From: Phoma sp. XZ068
Lineage: Eukaryota; Ascomycota; Dothideomycetes; Pleosporales; Didymellaceae
Length of the DNA: 64,000 nt
Direction of reading: 5' to 3'
Assembly: GCA_004835665.1 (NCBI GenBank)
Contig: RBKR01000013.1
Span: forward strand, 992,001-1,056,000
Part shown: positions 24,901 through 35,672 of the stretch, piece after piece
Layout of the letters: the number at the start of each line of letters is the position of its first letter
Position numbering within the stretch: position 1 is the stretch's first letter
The notes under the pieces: generated by a model
What the model was told of the DNA's origin: nothing
The model's input: the letters and a program-made list of their open reading frames with translations, nothing else
Databases searched by the model: none
Translations under genes and position numbers: made by a program

Positions 24901-26133
24901 CAGCCAGGATAGCATCACGGGTCTCAATTGGCAAGTCCTTTGCAGGTGCAATCTCAACAACCTTCTGGTGACGACGCTGCACAGAGCAGTCACGCTCGTA
25001 CAAGTGAACGACGTTGCCAAGGTTGTCACCGAGAAGCTGGACCTCAATGTGCTTGGGCTTGTCGAGGAAGCGCTCGACGAAGACGGTTCCGTTGCCGAAG
25101 GCCGACTTCGCTTCTGATGTTGCTCGCTTGAAAGAGTCCTCAAGCTCTTCCTGCTTGCGCACTACACGCATGCCACGACCACCACCGCCGAAAGCGGCCT
25201 TGATGATGATGGGGAAGCCGAATTCATCGGTAAACTTCTTGACATCCTCGAACCTCTCGACAGGGTCTGGTGTTCCCGGCACAACCGGAACATTGCACTT
25301 GATAGCCAACCGTCTCGCAGAGACCTTGTCGCCGAGTGCATCAATGGTATCGGGCGAGGGTCCGACGAACTAGAGGAAATTGTAAGCCTCGTGGTCAAAG
25401 AATTGCCAACGCAAAATTGCAAACAAAATGACTCCCACGATTTCTTGGGTCGCCGACGCGCCGCGATGCAAAGATAGCATAACGCGGTTGGGTCGGTGGA
25501 TCGCCGGCGGCCCCGCTACAGCTGCTCGGAGCGCAGATACGCTCAACAGTTGCGATTGGCGATGGGTACCCCTCCACCCATTTCGTCATAGGGTAAACAA
25601 AGCGGATACTGAGGGCAGAACTTACGATCAGACCAGCCTTCTCAACGGCGCGAGCAAACGCGGCGTTCTCTGACAGGAATCCATAACCAGGGTGGATCAT
25701 GTTGACATTGTGCTCAACGGCGATCTTGATGATCTCGTCGCCGGCGAGGTACGCACCAACGGGTGTGTACTGGCCGCGCTGGCCAATCTCGTAGGCCTCA
25801 TCGGCCTTTTGCCTGTGCATGCTGAGGCGGTCCTCATGACTGTAGACTGCAACTGTGTGCAGCGACAGCTCGTGGGCGGTACGGAAGATTCTGATGGGGA
25901 TTTCTCCTCGGTTGGCAACTGGGCGAGCTGTTAGAGGGGTCTGGGAGCTCGACAGGAGCCATTGGGCCGAGCGGCTACGTACCCAGGAGCTTCTTCAGCT
26001 GCATGATGGAGCTGCTTGCTCGCAGCCTGTGGTGGACCGAGTTTCTGTGGGGGTGGTGCTCGCCATGCTCGTCGTCAAAGTCATTCTCGTCAATGGCGCT
26101 CGAGGCGTTCTTGTCAACTGCAAGCGTCGTCAT
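21994..26133 (-). CDS. PYC: Pyruvate carboxylase
   Basis: Seven exons, 26133-25983, 25918-25626, 25369-24811, 24755-24509, 24438-23509, 23460-22155 and 22098-21994, give 1196 residues, the usual fungal length. Biotin carboxylase comes first ([30 protein letters not shown], the glycine loop GGGGRGMR and [10 protein letters not shown]). The carboxyltransferase domain has [13 protein letters not shown] and [16 protein letters not shown], then [11 protein letters not shown] and [11 protein letters not shown]. The biotin carrier domain ends with AILSAMKM, where Lys1161 is the biotin site. The last two residues of the attachment motif and the following [10 protein letters not shown] are split by the final intron. 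No mitochondrial presequence is seen, so the enzyme is probably cytosolic as in other fungi. It makes oxaloacetate from pyruvate and bicarbonate using ATP. The second intron, about 256 nt, is far longer than the others. Confidence 0.96.
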
Positions 26134-28149
26134 GCTGGATGACTGCAGTGTGATATTAGGGTGAAGAGGGATAGGAATGGGAGGTGGGGGAGGAGAGATT
26201 GCTGGAGTCAGGGTATGGGCGAGGGAAACTATATAGGCGGTATCGGACTGGCTTGCAACGAGTCACTGGAAGCAGCGCAACTTTAATCCCAAAACAGCGA
26301 CCTAGGGCAGCTCGAGGGCCAAGACCAGATCGAAACACGCACTTGAGGACCCGCACTTGATGTCGTCGTGACCGTCGGCCAGTCTGATGCACGCAACAGC
26401 AGCGGGAGCCTGCGGCAGGCCGCGAATTGGCTAGAGCTCCCGGCGATATGCATCTCAAGATAGAGTCGGAGTCCTGATCAAGCCTCCAGATTCACATGAA
26501 ACTCTTATCTGGTGGCCGACGAAGCTATGATGGCATTTGCGCAGCTCCAGCACCCTCAACAACAACTCGCCGCTGCACACCCTAGCTCTGGGGTGGCCGG
26601 TGAAGCTGCTGCTGCTCGCACCAGCTGCCCCTCACTAGACTCGCGAGCTTGTCGATAACTCCCCGCGCATACCCACTCGGCCCACGCTCACATCATACAA
26701 GTTGTCACCAGCCGTAAAAGATATTGCCAAAGCCTCAGGCACGCCCCGCCTCTGCCACATGCCACCGCAAATCCGCCCTGAATCCACCCCGGGGCGTCGA
26801 ACAGACATAAAACCCCCTCTGTCCACCCCACGCACTCAGCGGAGGTTGTGACATGTAGCCAAGCCGTTCAACGCTACTGGCCCACTGCCCATCCAAACAC
26901 TTCCTACACACTGGCGCTCGCCGCTCGGTGCTCGGTCCAGCTAGACTCGCGGCATGCACATCCCAATCCCGCCCGCAACCCTCGCGTTTCTTCCTTGCCT
27001 GCTTTGATATTTTCCGTCCCACAACATGTGTTTGGTATAGCTCGGCAATGTGGAACACCTGCGGAGAAATGCCTCGACTCCCATGACAAGGGCCGCTTTG
27101 CTTCGGCGCCCGTCGGTCCACCGCTGCGTAACCGAGTAGTATGCTCGCGACATGTGCTGATGCTCCGAGATATATCCTCGTTCTGGTAGGCCTTTCCGTC
27201 CTTGTTCAGCTTTTCCGGTCTTTTCCATGCCGCGTACCTGCATGGCGTCGAGAACAACTCGGGTCTCGGCTGCCTGTCCGACGAGTGTATGCTCATCATC
27301 GCAGCCTCGACCGCCTCCGCTCGAGTGCTGCACAAACAGTTTCGTCAACCTTACCAAGACGGGGTCGAAACTTCTGGGCAAAATGCCTAGTTTTTCAGGA
27401 CCCATTCTGCGACCGGTGTGAATTGCTTGGGGGCATCTTTAGCCATTGTGTCGGCCTTGTGGGGATCCCGTTCACGATGAGCCGTTCCATGCACTGAATG
27501 GCTGGATCCGGAAGTTTTTCTACATGAATCGTAATGGGAGTGAACTTGGCGGCCAGCTTGCAGCAGTGGCTGGCACTTGGTCAAACAAACGCGGATCCGC
27601 CCTGCATCTTGGGCCCTTGGCACCACGACGCACCAAGGGTCCGAGCGACGACCGCGACTATCAAGCCCGAACTTGTTGAAGTTGCATGATGGAGTCAATG
27701 CTGATTTTCAAACTATCGTAATCTGATATGATCCATTTGGAGTACAAATTGTGCAAATGCCATGGAGCTCTTCAAAGTTATGCTAGTTGTTGGTTGGCTG
27801 AGAGGCCCAAAGCCTCTTGTATACAATTAAGTACGCATAAGCTCACAATACGCCGATAAATATGCCTTGACTAACTCCTGCAGATCTTAAGATAGACAGC
27901 TAATGCATCAAGCTTGAGGGTGTGGCAAAGCTTGTATACGACAGCTAGTCCCTCCTTTTTGTAACGTTGAACCTGGCGGTTACTCGGCCATTTTGACCAT
28001 TGGCTAGTGTGATCTACTTGTGCATTCATGAGTCGAAAAAGAGACGATAGGCAATAGCCCAGCAGCTTCAAACTGACACTAAGCATTGACTCTTTGCGTC
28101 AAGAGCGGAAGTAATGATCTTTTGTCTCGTACAGATTACAACGCTTAAG
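26134..28149. other. Gene-poor region upstream of pyruvate carboxylase
   Basis: About 2 kb without a recognisable gene. The first 1.5 kb is GC-balanced with several overlapping ORFs up to 154 codons on both strands, none resembling a known family. It may be a long PYC promoter/leader. From about 27700 the composition becomes AT-rich. A minus-strand ORF at 27871-28086 (71 codons) lies just beyond the left repeat arm and could be a decayed remnant. Confidence 0.4.
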
Positions 28150-28440
28150 AAAATCTTCCTTAAATTCTTGTATTCTTTACGCAGCCTATTAATGTTGGGA
28201 TAATCTGCCAACTAGCCGTGAGTACCTCCAATATAACACGATGATAAGGATGAATCTACACTCCTGTGCTCTCAAGAGATAACAGCATGACAGCAATATC
28301 CTCGTCACTTCACTGATAAACCAATTGACCAAAATATACTGCCGTACACCATGTACATTGTTGTATCCCTTAGATAGACTGTTAATTTTGAGATGATCTG
28401 CCAAATGGCCATAAGTAACTCCAATAAACACCTTGTCAGG
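28150..28440 (-). repeat. Left arm of an inverted cluster of ~80-bp degenerate repeats
   Basis: Read on the minus strand, two repeat units appear, at about 28425-28340 and 28238-28160. Each begins with a form of TATTGGAG-T-ACTCACGGC and runs through TTTGGCAGATCATCT to a GAATACAACAATGT-like end. The sequence after the first unit (GGTGTACGGCA, then TTTATCAGTGAAGTGACGAGG) is shared with the right arm. Similarity is imperfect, so the arm is old or mutated. One short minus ORF covers part of it (28189-28431). Confidence 0.7.
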
Positions 28441-28512
28441 GGTGCCACCCCAATACCGAGCGCAGTCTGAAGGCCCAGAATGGCGAATGTGGGTTGGTGT
28501 CGTCCGTTCTGC

Positions 28513-28737
28513 TCACTCGCTCCTCTTCTGGTGGTGAGTTCTCACCTCGCTCCACTCATCAGGAGGGGCAGGTGCCGGACGACGCCTCACCATCTTGCGG
28601 ATGTTGAAAGCCTCCGACCGTGGGCAAAGGGTAGTCACCTTTACCTTGGTAGTCTTTGTAACCCTATGAACCTCGTTGTTGGTCTTGTTGGTTGACTTGT
28701 ACGTGACCACCGACCAGGTAGTCAGGTGGGGAGCCAT
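28513..28737 (-). CDS. Small hypothetical protein between the inverted repeat arms
   Basis: An ATG-initiated frame of 74 codons with G/C-ending codon preference, unlike its AT-rich flanks. The product is basic (MAPHLTTWSVVTYKST..., then NIRKMVRRRPAPAPPDEW), with no signal peptide, membrane segment or family I recognise. It fills the spacer between two inverted repeat arms, so it may be cargo of a mobile element or a captured gene fragment. Whether it is translated is unknown. Confidence 0.3.
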   Translation of the reverse strand: MAPHLTTWSVVTYKSTNKTNNEVHRVTKTTKVKVTTLCPRSEAFNIRKMVRRRPAPAPPDEWSEVRTHHQKRSE

Positions 28738-28924
28738 TGCTTGAGGGCGGTGAAGGCAGACCCGCGGGCCGAGGATGAGTGTGGAGGTAAGGCAAGTTGG
28801 AGGAAACTAGGTTGAGTTCCTGTCCTTGAGATTTGGGCTGGTGGGGGTTTCGCGCGTTGTGAGGAAGTCGCGCTCTTGCGAACACTATGGTTTTGAAGCC
28901 GTCCGCTAATCATCGTTATGTGAT

Positions 28925-29265
28925 TTTTTATTGGAGGTACTCACGGTAATTTGGCATATCTTCTAGAAATGAACAGATTGCCTGCAGAATACAATAATGT
29001 GGATGGTTGTTTTCAAGGTGCTCACGGCTATCTGGTAGATCATCTAAAATTTAACACACTGTCTGAAGAATACAATAACATGAATGGTTCTTTTATTGGA
29101 GATCCTCACAGTCATTTGGCGGATTGTCTAGAAATGCATACGCTGCCTGAAGAATACAACAAAATATGTGGTGTACGGCACTGAGTAGTTCGGCGAAGGT
29201 TTTATTAGCGACGTGACAAGGGGAATCAATAGGCTGTCATCCCCAGAGAACACATGAGCCTGGGA
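28925..29265 (+). repeat. Right arm: three tandem ~80-bp degenerate repeats plus shared tail
   Basis: Three units start near 28930, 29011 and 29093, with spacing of about 81 and 84 bases. They share TATTGGAG-like starts, CTCACGG, a TTGGCAGATCAT-like core and GAAGAATACAA ends. The ORF 28951-29184 reads through them as imperfect 27-28 residue repeats (HLADxLExxxLPEEYNN). After the third unit GGTGTACGGCA and TTTATTAGCGACGTGACAAGG match the left arm in inverted order. The tract lies between the AT-rich stretch and the clathrin gene's 3' end. Confidence 0.75.
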
Positions 29266-29500
29266 TCATCTGTAGAGCACCAAGAACCAAGAATTAGGTA
29301 GAATACATGGCCTGAAAATGCCTGGTTACAATCCAGACCAGGAGACCTCCATTTAACGCCTTTAGAGTACATCGCTGCCTACTAATCAGGAATGCACTCA
29401 GTTTGCATACCCCATCAAATGATCAATATGTAGATCGAAAGCAATCACCCGTCATTTCCTTCATGCGAACCTCCGTCCTTATCTATCACTGCCAGTCATT

Positions 29501-32500
29501 CTAAAAGCCCCGGTACCCCGTTGGCTGGGGCGCGATCCCATTGGCTTGGCCATAAGGGCCAGGCGATGGTGCAGAAGCAATGGGGCCTTGCGTAAGCATG
29601 AGGCGCGAGCCAAGAATTGGAGTATCGTCCTCCTTCTTCTGCTGTGATGTCTCGCGAGCCTTGCGCTCCTCATTGTCCTTGGTCAACAGCTCGATAGCCG
29701 CAGTCTGGCGGGACAAGAGGTTGATCATGTACGGCATCGTGAAATCGTGAAGACCATTGCGCCATGACATCTCCAAGATAACATCAGGGCGAATGAGGTC
29801 GTAACAGGCGTAGAGCATACCGACGTAGCACTCGCGGCTACCAATATCGACGAACTGAATAGTGTTAGCCTGAAGGACTCTAGTCTTTTGAGTGTGTGAG
29901 TACTTACGTAGCGGAGCAGATCCTCGACAATCTCGGACTTCTGGGAAATCGCAGACGTCTCAATGGCATCCTTGAACAGCTTGTCCTGCTTCGACAACGC
30001 AATGGACTTGTCCCAGCGCTTGTTCTTGCGGTAGATGTCTGCTGCGATTTGGCGGAAGAAAACGAGCTCGTGCTTCTCGAGACGCTGCGCAAGCTCCATA
30101 GCGTCGTAGTTGTCGTGGTTGTTGACCGAGTCGCGCAGTGTCTTGTAGTCCTCCTCCTCAATCAACAGGTCGTTGAGAGCATTGTTGACCTCACGCTTGT
30201 TTTGAGATTGAACGTTGAGAAGGAAGGGCTTGATGAGAGGAATGTTGTCCGACTTCAGGAACATGCGGACGACGCGGTTGACATCGATCCTAGGAGCAAG
30301 CGCTTGCAGCAAGTCGGTGAGCAGAGTGGGTTGTTCCTCCAAGTAGAAACTCAATGCGCGGTAGTAAATCTCAACATTGGAGGCCTTCGTGATGGTGTCC
30401 TTGAAAGCCTGGTGCTCCCAAGCGTCGGATGCACGCTCCATCATACTGAGTGATGCATTATCCCATTCGTCGTAGTGGACGTACAGGAAAATAAGTTCGG
30501 GCCACAGGTGAGCTTCCTCAGTGGCCCTGATCATTTTAGGGATATTAATTCTTGACCAGAAGAGGCGGAGGTGCTCCATGACACGCTCGGGGTGATACTT
30601 GGCGAGAGCAATGCCCAACTCGGTAAACATTCCCATATGAGCTGAATTGTTAGCATATTATGTAGACAGGAGTAGAGGGGTACATACCACGCTCAAGACC
30701 TAGACCAGCTTCGAGGAGGCTGATAAGCTCATCGAAGTAGCCGTTGCGCTCGTACTGCTTGACAAGCTCGGAAAGCTCTTCAGCGTGAACAATGAGGTTG
30801 AGGCCACAAATCTGAGCAAGACGGAATTCTTTCTTGGCAACGCAGGCCTCGTTGACCTGTCTCCAGACCTTGACACTGTTCGCCTTGCGAGCACATTCAA
30901 CAGCAGCCTGGTAGTCCTCGAGGTGTACGAGGGTAGTGGCAAGCTTGGCCCAGTTGGAGATGCTGGTGAAGAAGATCTTGGCAGCCTCGTGGTAGCCCTC
31001 CTCGTAAGCCTTGTCTCCAGAGGCTTCGACGTCGGCGACGTTAGTTCCACGGAGGAATTCTTCAAGCTCGGGCAGCTGGTTGGTGCGAGCAAAGCAGAAG
31101 GCTAGAGCAGTATCAATAGGAACCTCGCGCTGGGTCTTGCGGGCCATCCTCAAGAACTTGATGAGATCCTCATCCTTGCCAGCATGCGTGGCAACCTCGA
31201 TGACTTCAAGGAAGTTCGAGGCGTCAGTAGCGCGAATGTAAGACTCGATGGAGTCAGTCACACGAAGACCGTCCAGTTGAGCCTTTGCGACCCGGCTCCA
31301 CACTGTAAAGTATTAGTACTGGCATTTGGTGGCAAAGGGGTTAAGTACTGACCGGAGTTCTCATCGATTTGCTCCGCGAAGTCTTGGGCGCGATCAATGC
31401 TGACGATATGATCAACAAGGACACCGACGGCCTCGGTGTGCTGGCCATGCTTCTTGTAGATCTCGAAAGCCTCGTCAAACATGCCAACCTCAATGCACTG
31501 CTCCGCGATATCTGCGGGAGAGTACGCATCAAGTTGCTGAATATAGCCAGCCACACGCCCACGGTCAGACTTGGCTGCTGTAAGCATGAGCAGGTTTTGC
31601 AGGGACGGGTTGTCGCTGAAGGTTGTGGGCTCGAGCAAGATCTTTTCGAGCAGGTCGATGAGCTCAGCGGGCATGTCATTGGTAATGAAGGCCTTGACAG
31701 CAACCGAGACCTTGTCTGGGTCGGTAGATTCAGGCTGGTGTGGAGTTAGTCAAAGGCTAATCAATGTGCAGAAAGAGAAGCGGAGATGGTGATTATGAGC
31801 GATCGGGAAAGGAGTACTCACCACGGCCACAGAGGTGACTTGGTCAACCAAGGATCGGCGGTGCATGTTGTTGTCGCTCAGAACGAAGTCCCAGATCTCA
31901 GATTCGGCTCGGTCAAGCAAATAACGAGCTTGAGCCTTGAACATAGCGTTCTCATTGGTGATGTTGACAAGCTCGAGGTCGTTCTGTCCCTTTGAGTAAC
32001 AAATGACCGCAAGATTTGGATCGCGCTTCTCGCAGTATTTACCGACGGTCAGAGTGTCGTACTGATCGTTCTCCTTCAAAAACTTCTCGGGGTTGTTGTT
32101 AGAGTCGATGTAAATCTTGGCCAGAGCGTTGTAGACGGCCTGTTGCTGGTTACCAGCGGCCAGTGTTTGCTCTAAGAAGGGCAAGAGAAGCTTGAGGCGG
32201 TTGCGCGACTCTACCTCAGTAACGAGTTCGTCAATGGGAATCGAGGAGGGTGTGACGGAGGCCAGGAGTCCCTTGATGATGCTCTCGTCGCAGTCAACAT
32301 CAAGCAGCCCTCCGATGACTTGAGGGGTCCTGGCGGGGTTGACACGCTGTACGTAGACCTCAATGGACTTGAACTGTTGCTTCTTGTACAGGTACAGAAC
32401 CAGGTCGTGGATGAAGTTGAAGCGATCGCAAATGATGATAAGAGGCAGCTGCTCGGTCAGGTTGGCCTCCTTCAAGAAGTTCTTTGTCTTCTCAGGGTTC

Positions 32501-35075
32501 AGGCTGATCAGATGTTAGTACGTTGTTAAAAAGGGCGACATAAACGTGGTGACTTACTAGTTACTCTCACGACAAATGCGCTCGACTTCGTTCAGCTGAC
32601 CCATTGTGGTCGCGGCCTCAATATACTTGAAGTGGACATCTGGGTCCTCGCTGACATTGACGATGGAGCCGAGGAAGAAGTACAGGCCTTCAGCTGTGCG
32701 GTGCTTCTCAAGAAGGTCGATGATGCGGGTAGCACCAAGCAAATCCGAGTATTTCTGGGCAATGCGGATCACGGCTTGCAGGTTCTGTCGGATGTTTGTG
32801 GTGAGCATAGCGTCCAGACACTCCAACGAGAGCTCAACTGTAAGCTGACCAAAGTAGTTAATCAGCCACTCCTCTGGCAGCTTATCAGTCTGTACGATGA
32901 TGCGCTTGACGGTTGCGGGATCATCATTGTGCTCCAACGCGCGTGTGAGCAGCCCAGCGTTTTCGCAAAGAGAGGCGATGCGGGCTTTGTCGTAGTGGTG
33001 GAACATTTCGTTTCCAAGAATGGCATCGGCAACCTGAGGCGCGTTGAGCAAGTTCATCTCAAGCAGCTTCGTCTGCAAGTGACCCTCCTCTTCAAGATCG
33101 TTGGAGAGTACATCCAGGAGGAAGGCAGTAGCTTGCTGAATCATGCCCTGAGACTGGAAAATGTCCACAACACGGTCGGTGCTGATGAGTGGGCCGCCCT
33201 CATTCTTCGCAAGCTGAATGGCAAACTCAGATCCCTTCTCAGGGTTCGACCTGATTACGTGCTGGAGGAGAACATTGTAATCAGCGGTGTAGCCAACGCT
33301 ATTGCAGTACTGGACAATCATGTCGTAGTGGCCAAGCTCAGCAAGAGCCGCTACAACCTTCTGGGGAACGTTGGCCTCCTTGTAGATAGCCAGAGCAAGG
33401 TTCAAGTCGTGAGGCTTAGCAAGGTCACCAAGCTCCTCTGAGCAGTGGAGCTTGCCCTCCTTATGCCATTTCTCGATGAGGTGCTTGCGGCCTTGCACAA
33501 AGACCGGGCGGGCCAACTCTAATGTCTCTTCGCGGTTCAAGCCACCCTTGTCAAGTAGCGAGCCGAAATACTGTAGAAGTACAGTAATCTGACCAGGCTG
33601 CTGGGGAACCGAGCGCAGGCGGTTGATGGTGTTCATCGTGCGGAGGAACCCGCGAGGCGAGCTTGCAGCGACCTTGGCCGCCTCAGAGTAGTTGCCTTGG
33701 GTCATCAACTGCTCGAATCGCTGGTTGTACAGGTTATCGGCTCCTGGAAGACCGCCCTTGGACGCGAGCTTGTAAGCAATTTCCGCACACGCCGGGTTCT
33801 CCATGATGTAGGGAATCAACGTATCCTCGCGGATAGTTGTGTGCAGGACTTGTCCGCGCTTGTTGATGACAACCACACCCGTCCCCTCATCGTCGCGTGC
33901 GGTGGTGAAGACGGTCTCTTCTGAGATCCTGTTCAAGAACAGAGCAGTACCGGTTTCGAGATCGTGCAAGTGGATGAAACCAAACTTGGTGATTACGATT
34001 AGGATCCCGTACTTATGCGCAATGTGGATGCCGAGTGGGAAGTCGCCAGTGCCCTCGGCGGGCCAGTGGATCGGGATCAATCGCTTGGGGAATGCCGGGT
34101 TCGACGCAGCGTGGTCGACTTCGACGATGTTGATCTTGGCCTCGCCGGTGGAGGACTTGACAGCGAACGCGAAGAGCTTGGTATCTGTTGTCGCACCGTC
34201 GAGGCGGAGTGTTCCAAAGGTGGCCGCATGGCCCTCAAGTGGCTGGCTCACATTCCTCGCCTTGGAGAACAACTGCATGTTACCCCGAATACCTCCGTTG
34301 GGACCAGCCGCAATGCCCACCAAACAAGACCAACTCTCATCGTCGTTTGTTACGTAGTTGATAATCTGGTTGTTCTACACAATATATTAGAATGTATTGA
34401 AACAAGAAACCCGGGCTACCCACCTCTAGCTGCTCCTGGCGGTCGAAGATCTTGCGAGGTGTCGAGCCCTTCGACTCCAGCACATCCCAGTGGTACACAG
34501 CCTTGGAGCTGACCAGTGCCAGTGTAGTCTGGCTGATCCACCTCCAGAAAACGATGTCCTCCTGATGGCTGTATGTCTGTAGGCGCTCTTTTGTCTCGAG
34601 ATTGAAGAGCTGCAGCGTTCGACCTTGCGCCTTCAACGCGATAATGGGCTCAGTCAAGTGCATGATCGCGCTGTCCGCGCGAATCGGTCTGCGGATGACA
34701 TTGTTTGTGTTCTTCAGATCGATGATGACAGTCTCGGCGGGGGTGTTGGCATCGTTGTTGACCTGGCGCACGCAAACGTACTTGTCGGACTCGAGAGTCT
34801 GTTGCAGCAGTCAGCGCACAGTCTGGAGGTTCAAGTTAGGTAAAAATGCCACATACACAGTTCTGCCATGATATCGATGCCGGCTGTATGTTCTGTTAGC
34901 TTGCTGCCCCTAGGTCTGGACTCTATTGGGAGCCTAGTCGGGACAGTTCAACATACGAGGATGTTCAGGTTCGTGAGCTATGCAACCAATTGTTAGCTTC
35001 TCTCCAGCTCCAATTCGATGACAGACATACCAGCGTCGGCTGCGTAACGTGCAATGGGACCGGGCGCTGAGCCAT
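29501..35075 (-). CDS. CHC1: Clathrin heavy chain
   Basis: Ten exons, 35075-35031, 34977-34957, 34883-34857, 34798-34424, 34374-32558, 32503-31822, 31734-31353, 31302-30688, 30641-29908 and 29854-29501, give 1683 residues, the normal length. The N-terminus [15 protein letters not shown] joins LTNLNIL and PASISWQNC to [11 protein letters not shown] through two tiny exons of 21 and 27 nt. The N-terminal propeller follows ([19 protein letters not shown]), then the linker, and the repeats that build the leg ([49 protein letters not shown]). The C-terminal trimerisation region contains [31 protein letters not shown]. The tail is QPTGYRGF. Triskelia coat vesicles at the plasma membrane, trans-Golgi and endosomes. 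Confidence 0.97.
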
Positions 35076-35672
35076 GTTTGCGACAGACCAGCTCCAAGCT
35101 CACCCGAGTGAGAGGGCGCTCAACTATGGGGGTATAGGAAGGGAAAGAAGTATTAAACCCAGATGCACAACTCCAGAGGCGCGCAATAGAAAATGAGAGG
35201 GTGTCGTTAGACTGTGTGGGGTGGGTGGGATAGGTGATGCTCAGGAGCTCGTTGTTGTCCACGGTTTCCACAGTACGCTGGAGCGAACCGGGCTTGGCTG
35301 ATCCCGAACGGGCAAAGCGCTACAAGCGGGCTGACGTCGATTGCGGCGCCCAATTACACGCGAGCGAAGCAAGCTCACCGACAACATCACTTTGAACAAG
35401 GTCAATTATGGTTGGCTTGCGGTGCTTGGTACGATCAAACAGCTATACAGTACGTTGGTGGGAGTACCGTGGAACGATCAAATCAGGTGTAAGGGTACAA
35501 TGGGCAGAGTGGAACCATGGAATCATATGTCATTACGAATACAGCTGTACGGTATCAAGGGTAAAGCAACTTCGTATCTGCAAGCAACTGTGCCCTCCGT
35601 CATCCTCCCATTACAACATCCCAAATTATCCATTACCATGCATTACATCTCCCTGCTGTTTCCGTGGTTTGG
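35076..35672. promoter_or_regulatory. Clathrin promoter side and EIS1 3' flank
   Basis: About 600 bases between two minus-strand genes. The part nearest the clathrin start has short ORFs that look like chance. No specific site was identified. Confidence 0.4.

Noticed and set aside
32632..33441. 269-codon plus-strand ORF opposite clathrin
   Set aside because: Antisense shadow of clathrin heavy chain.
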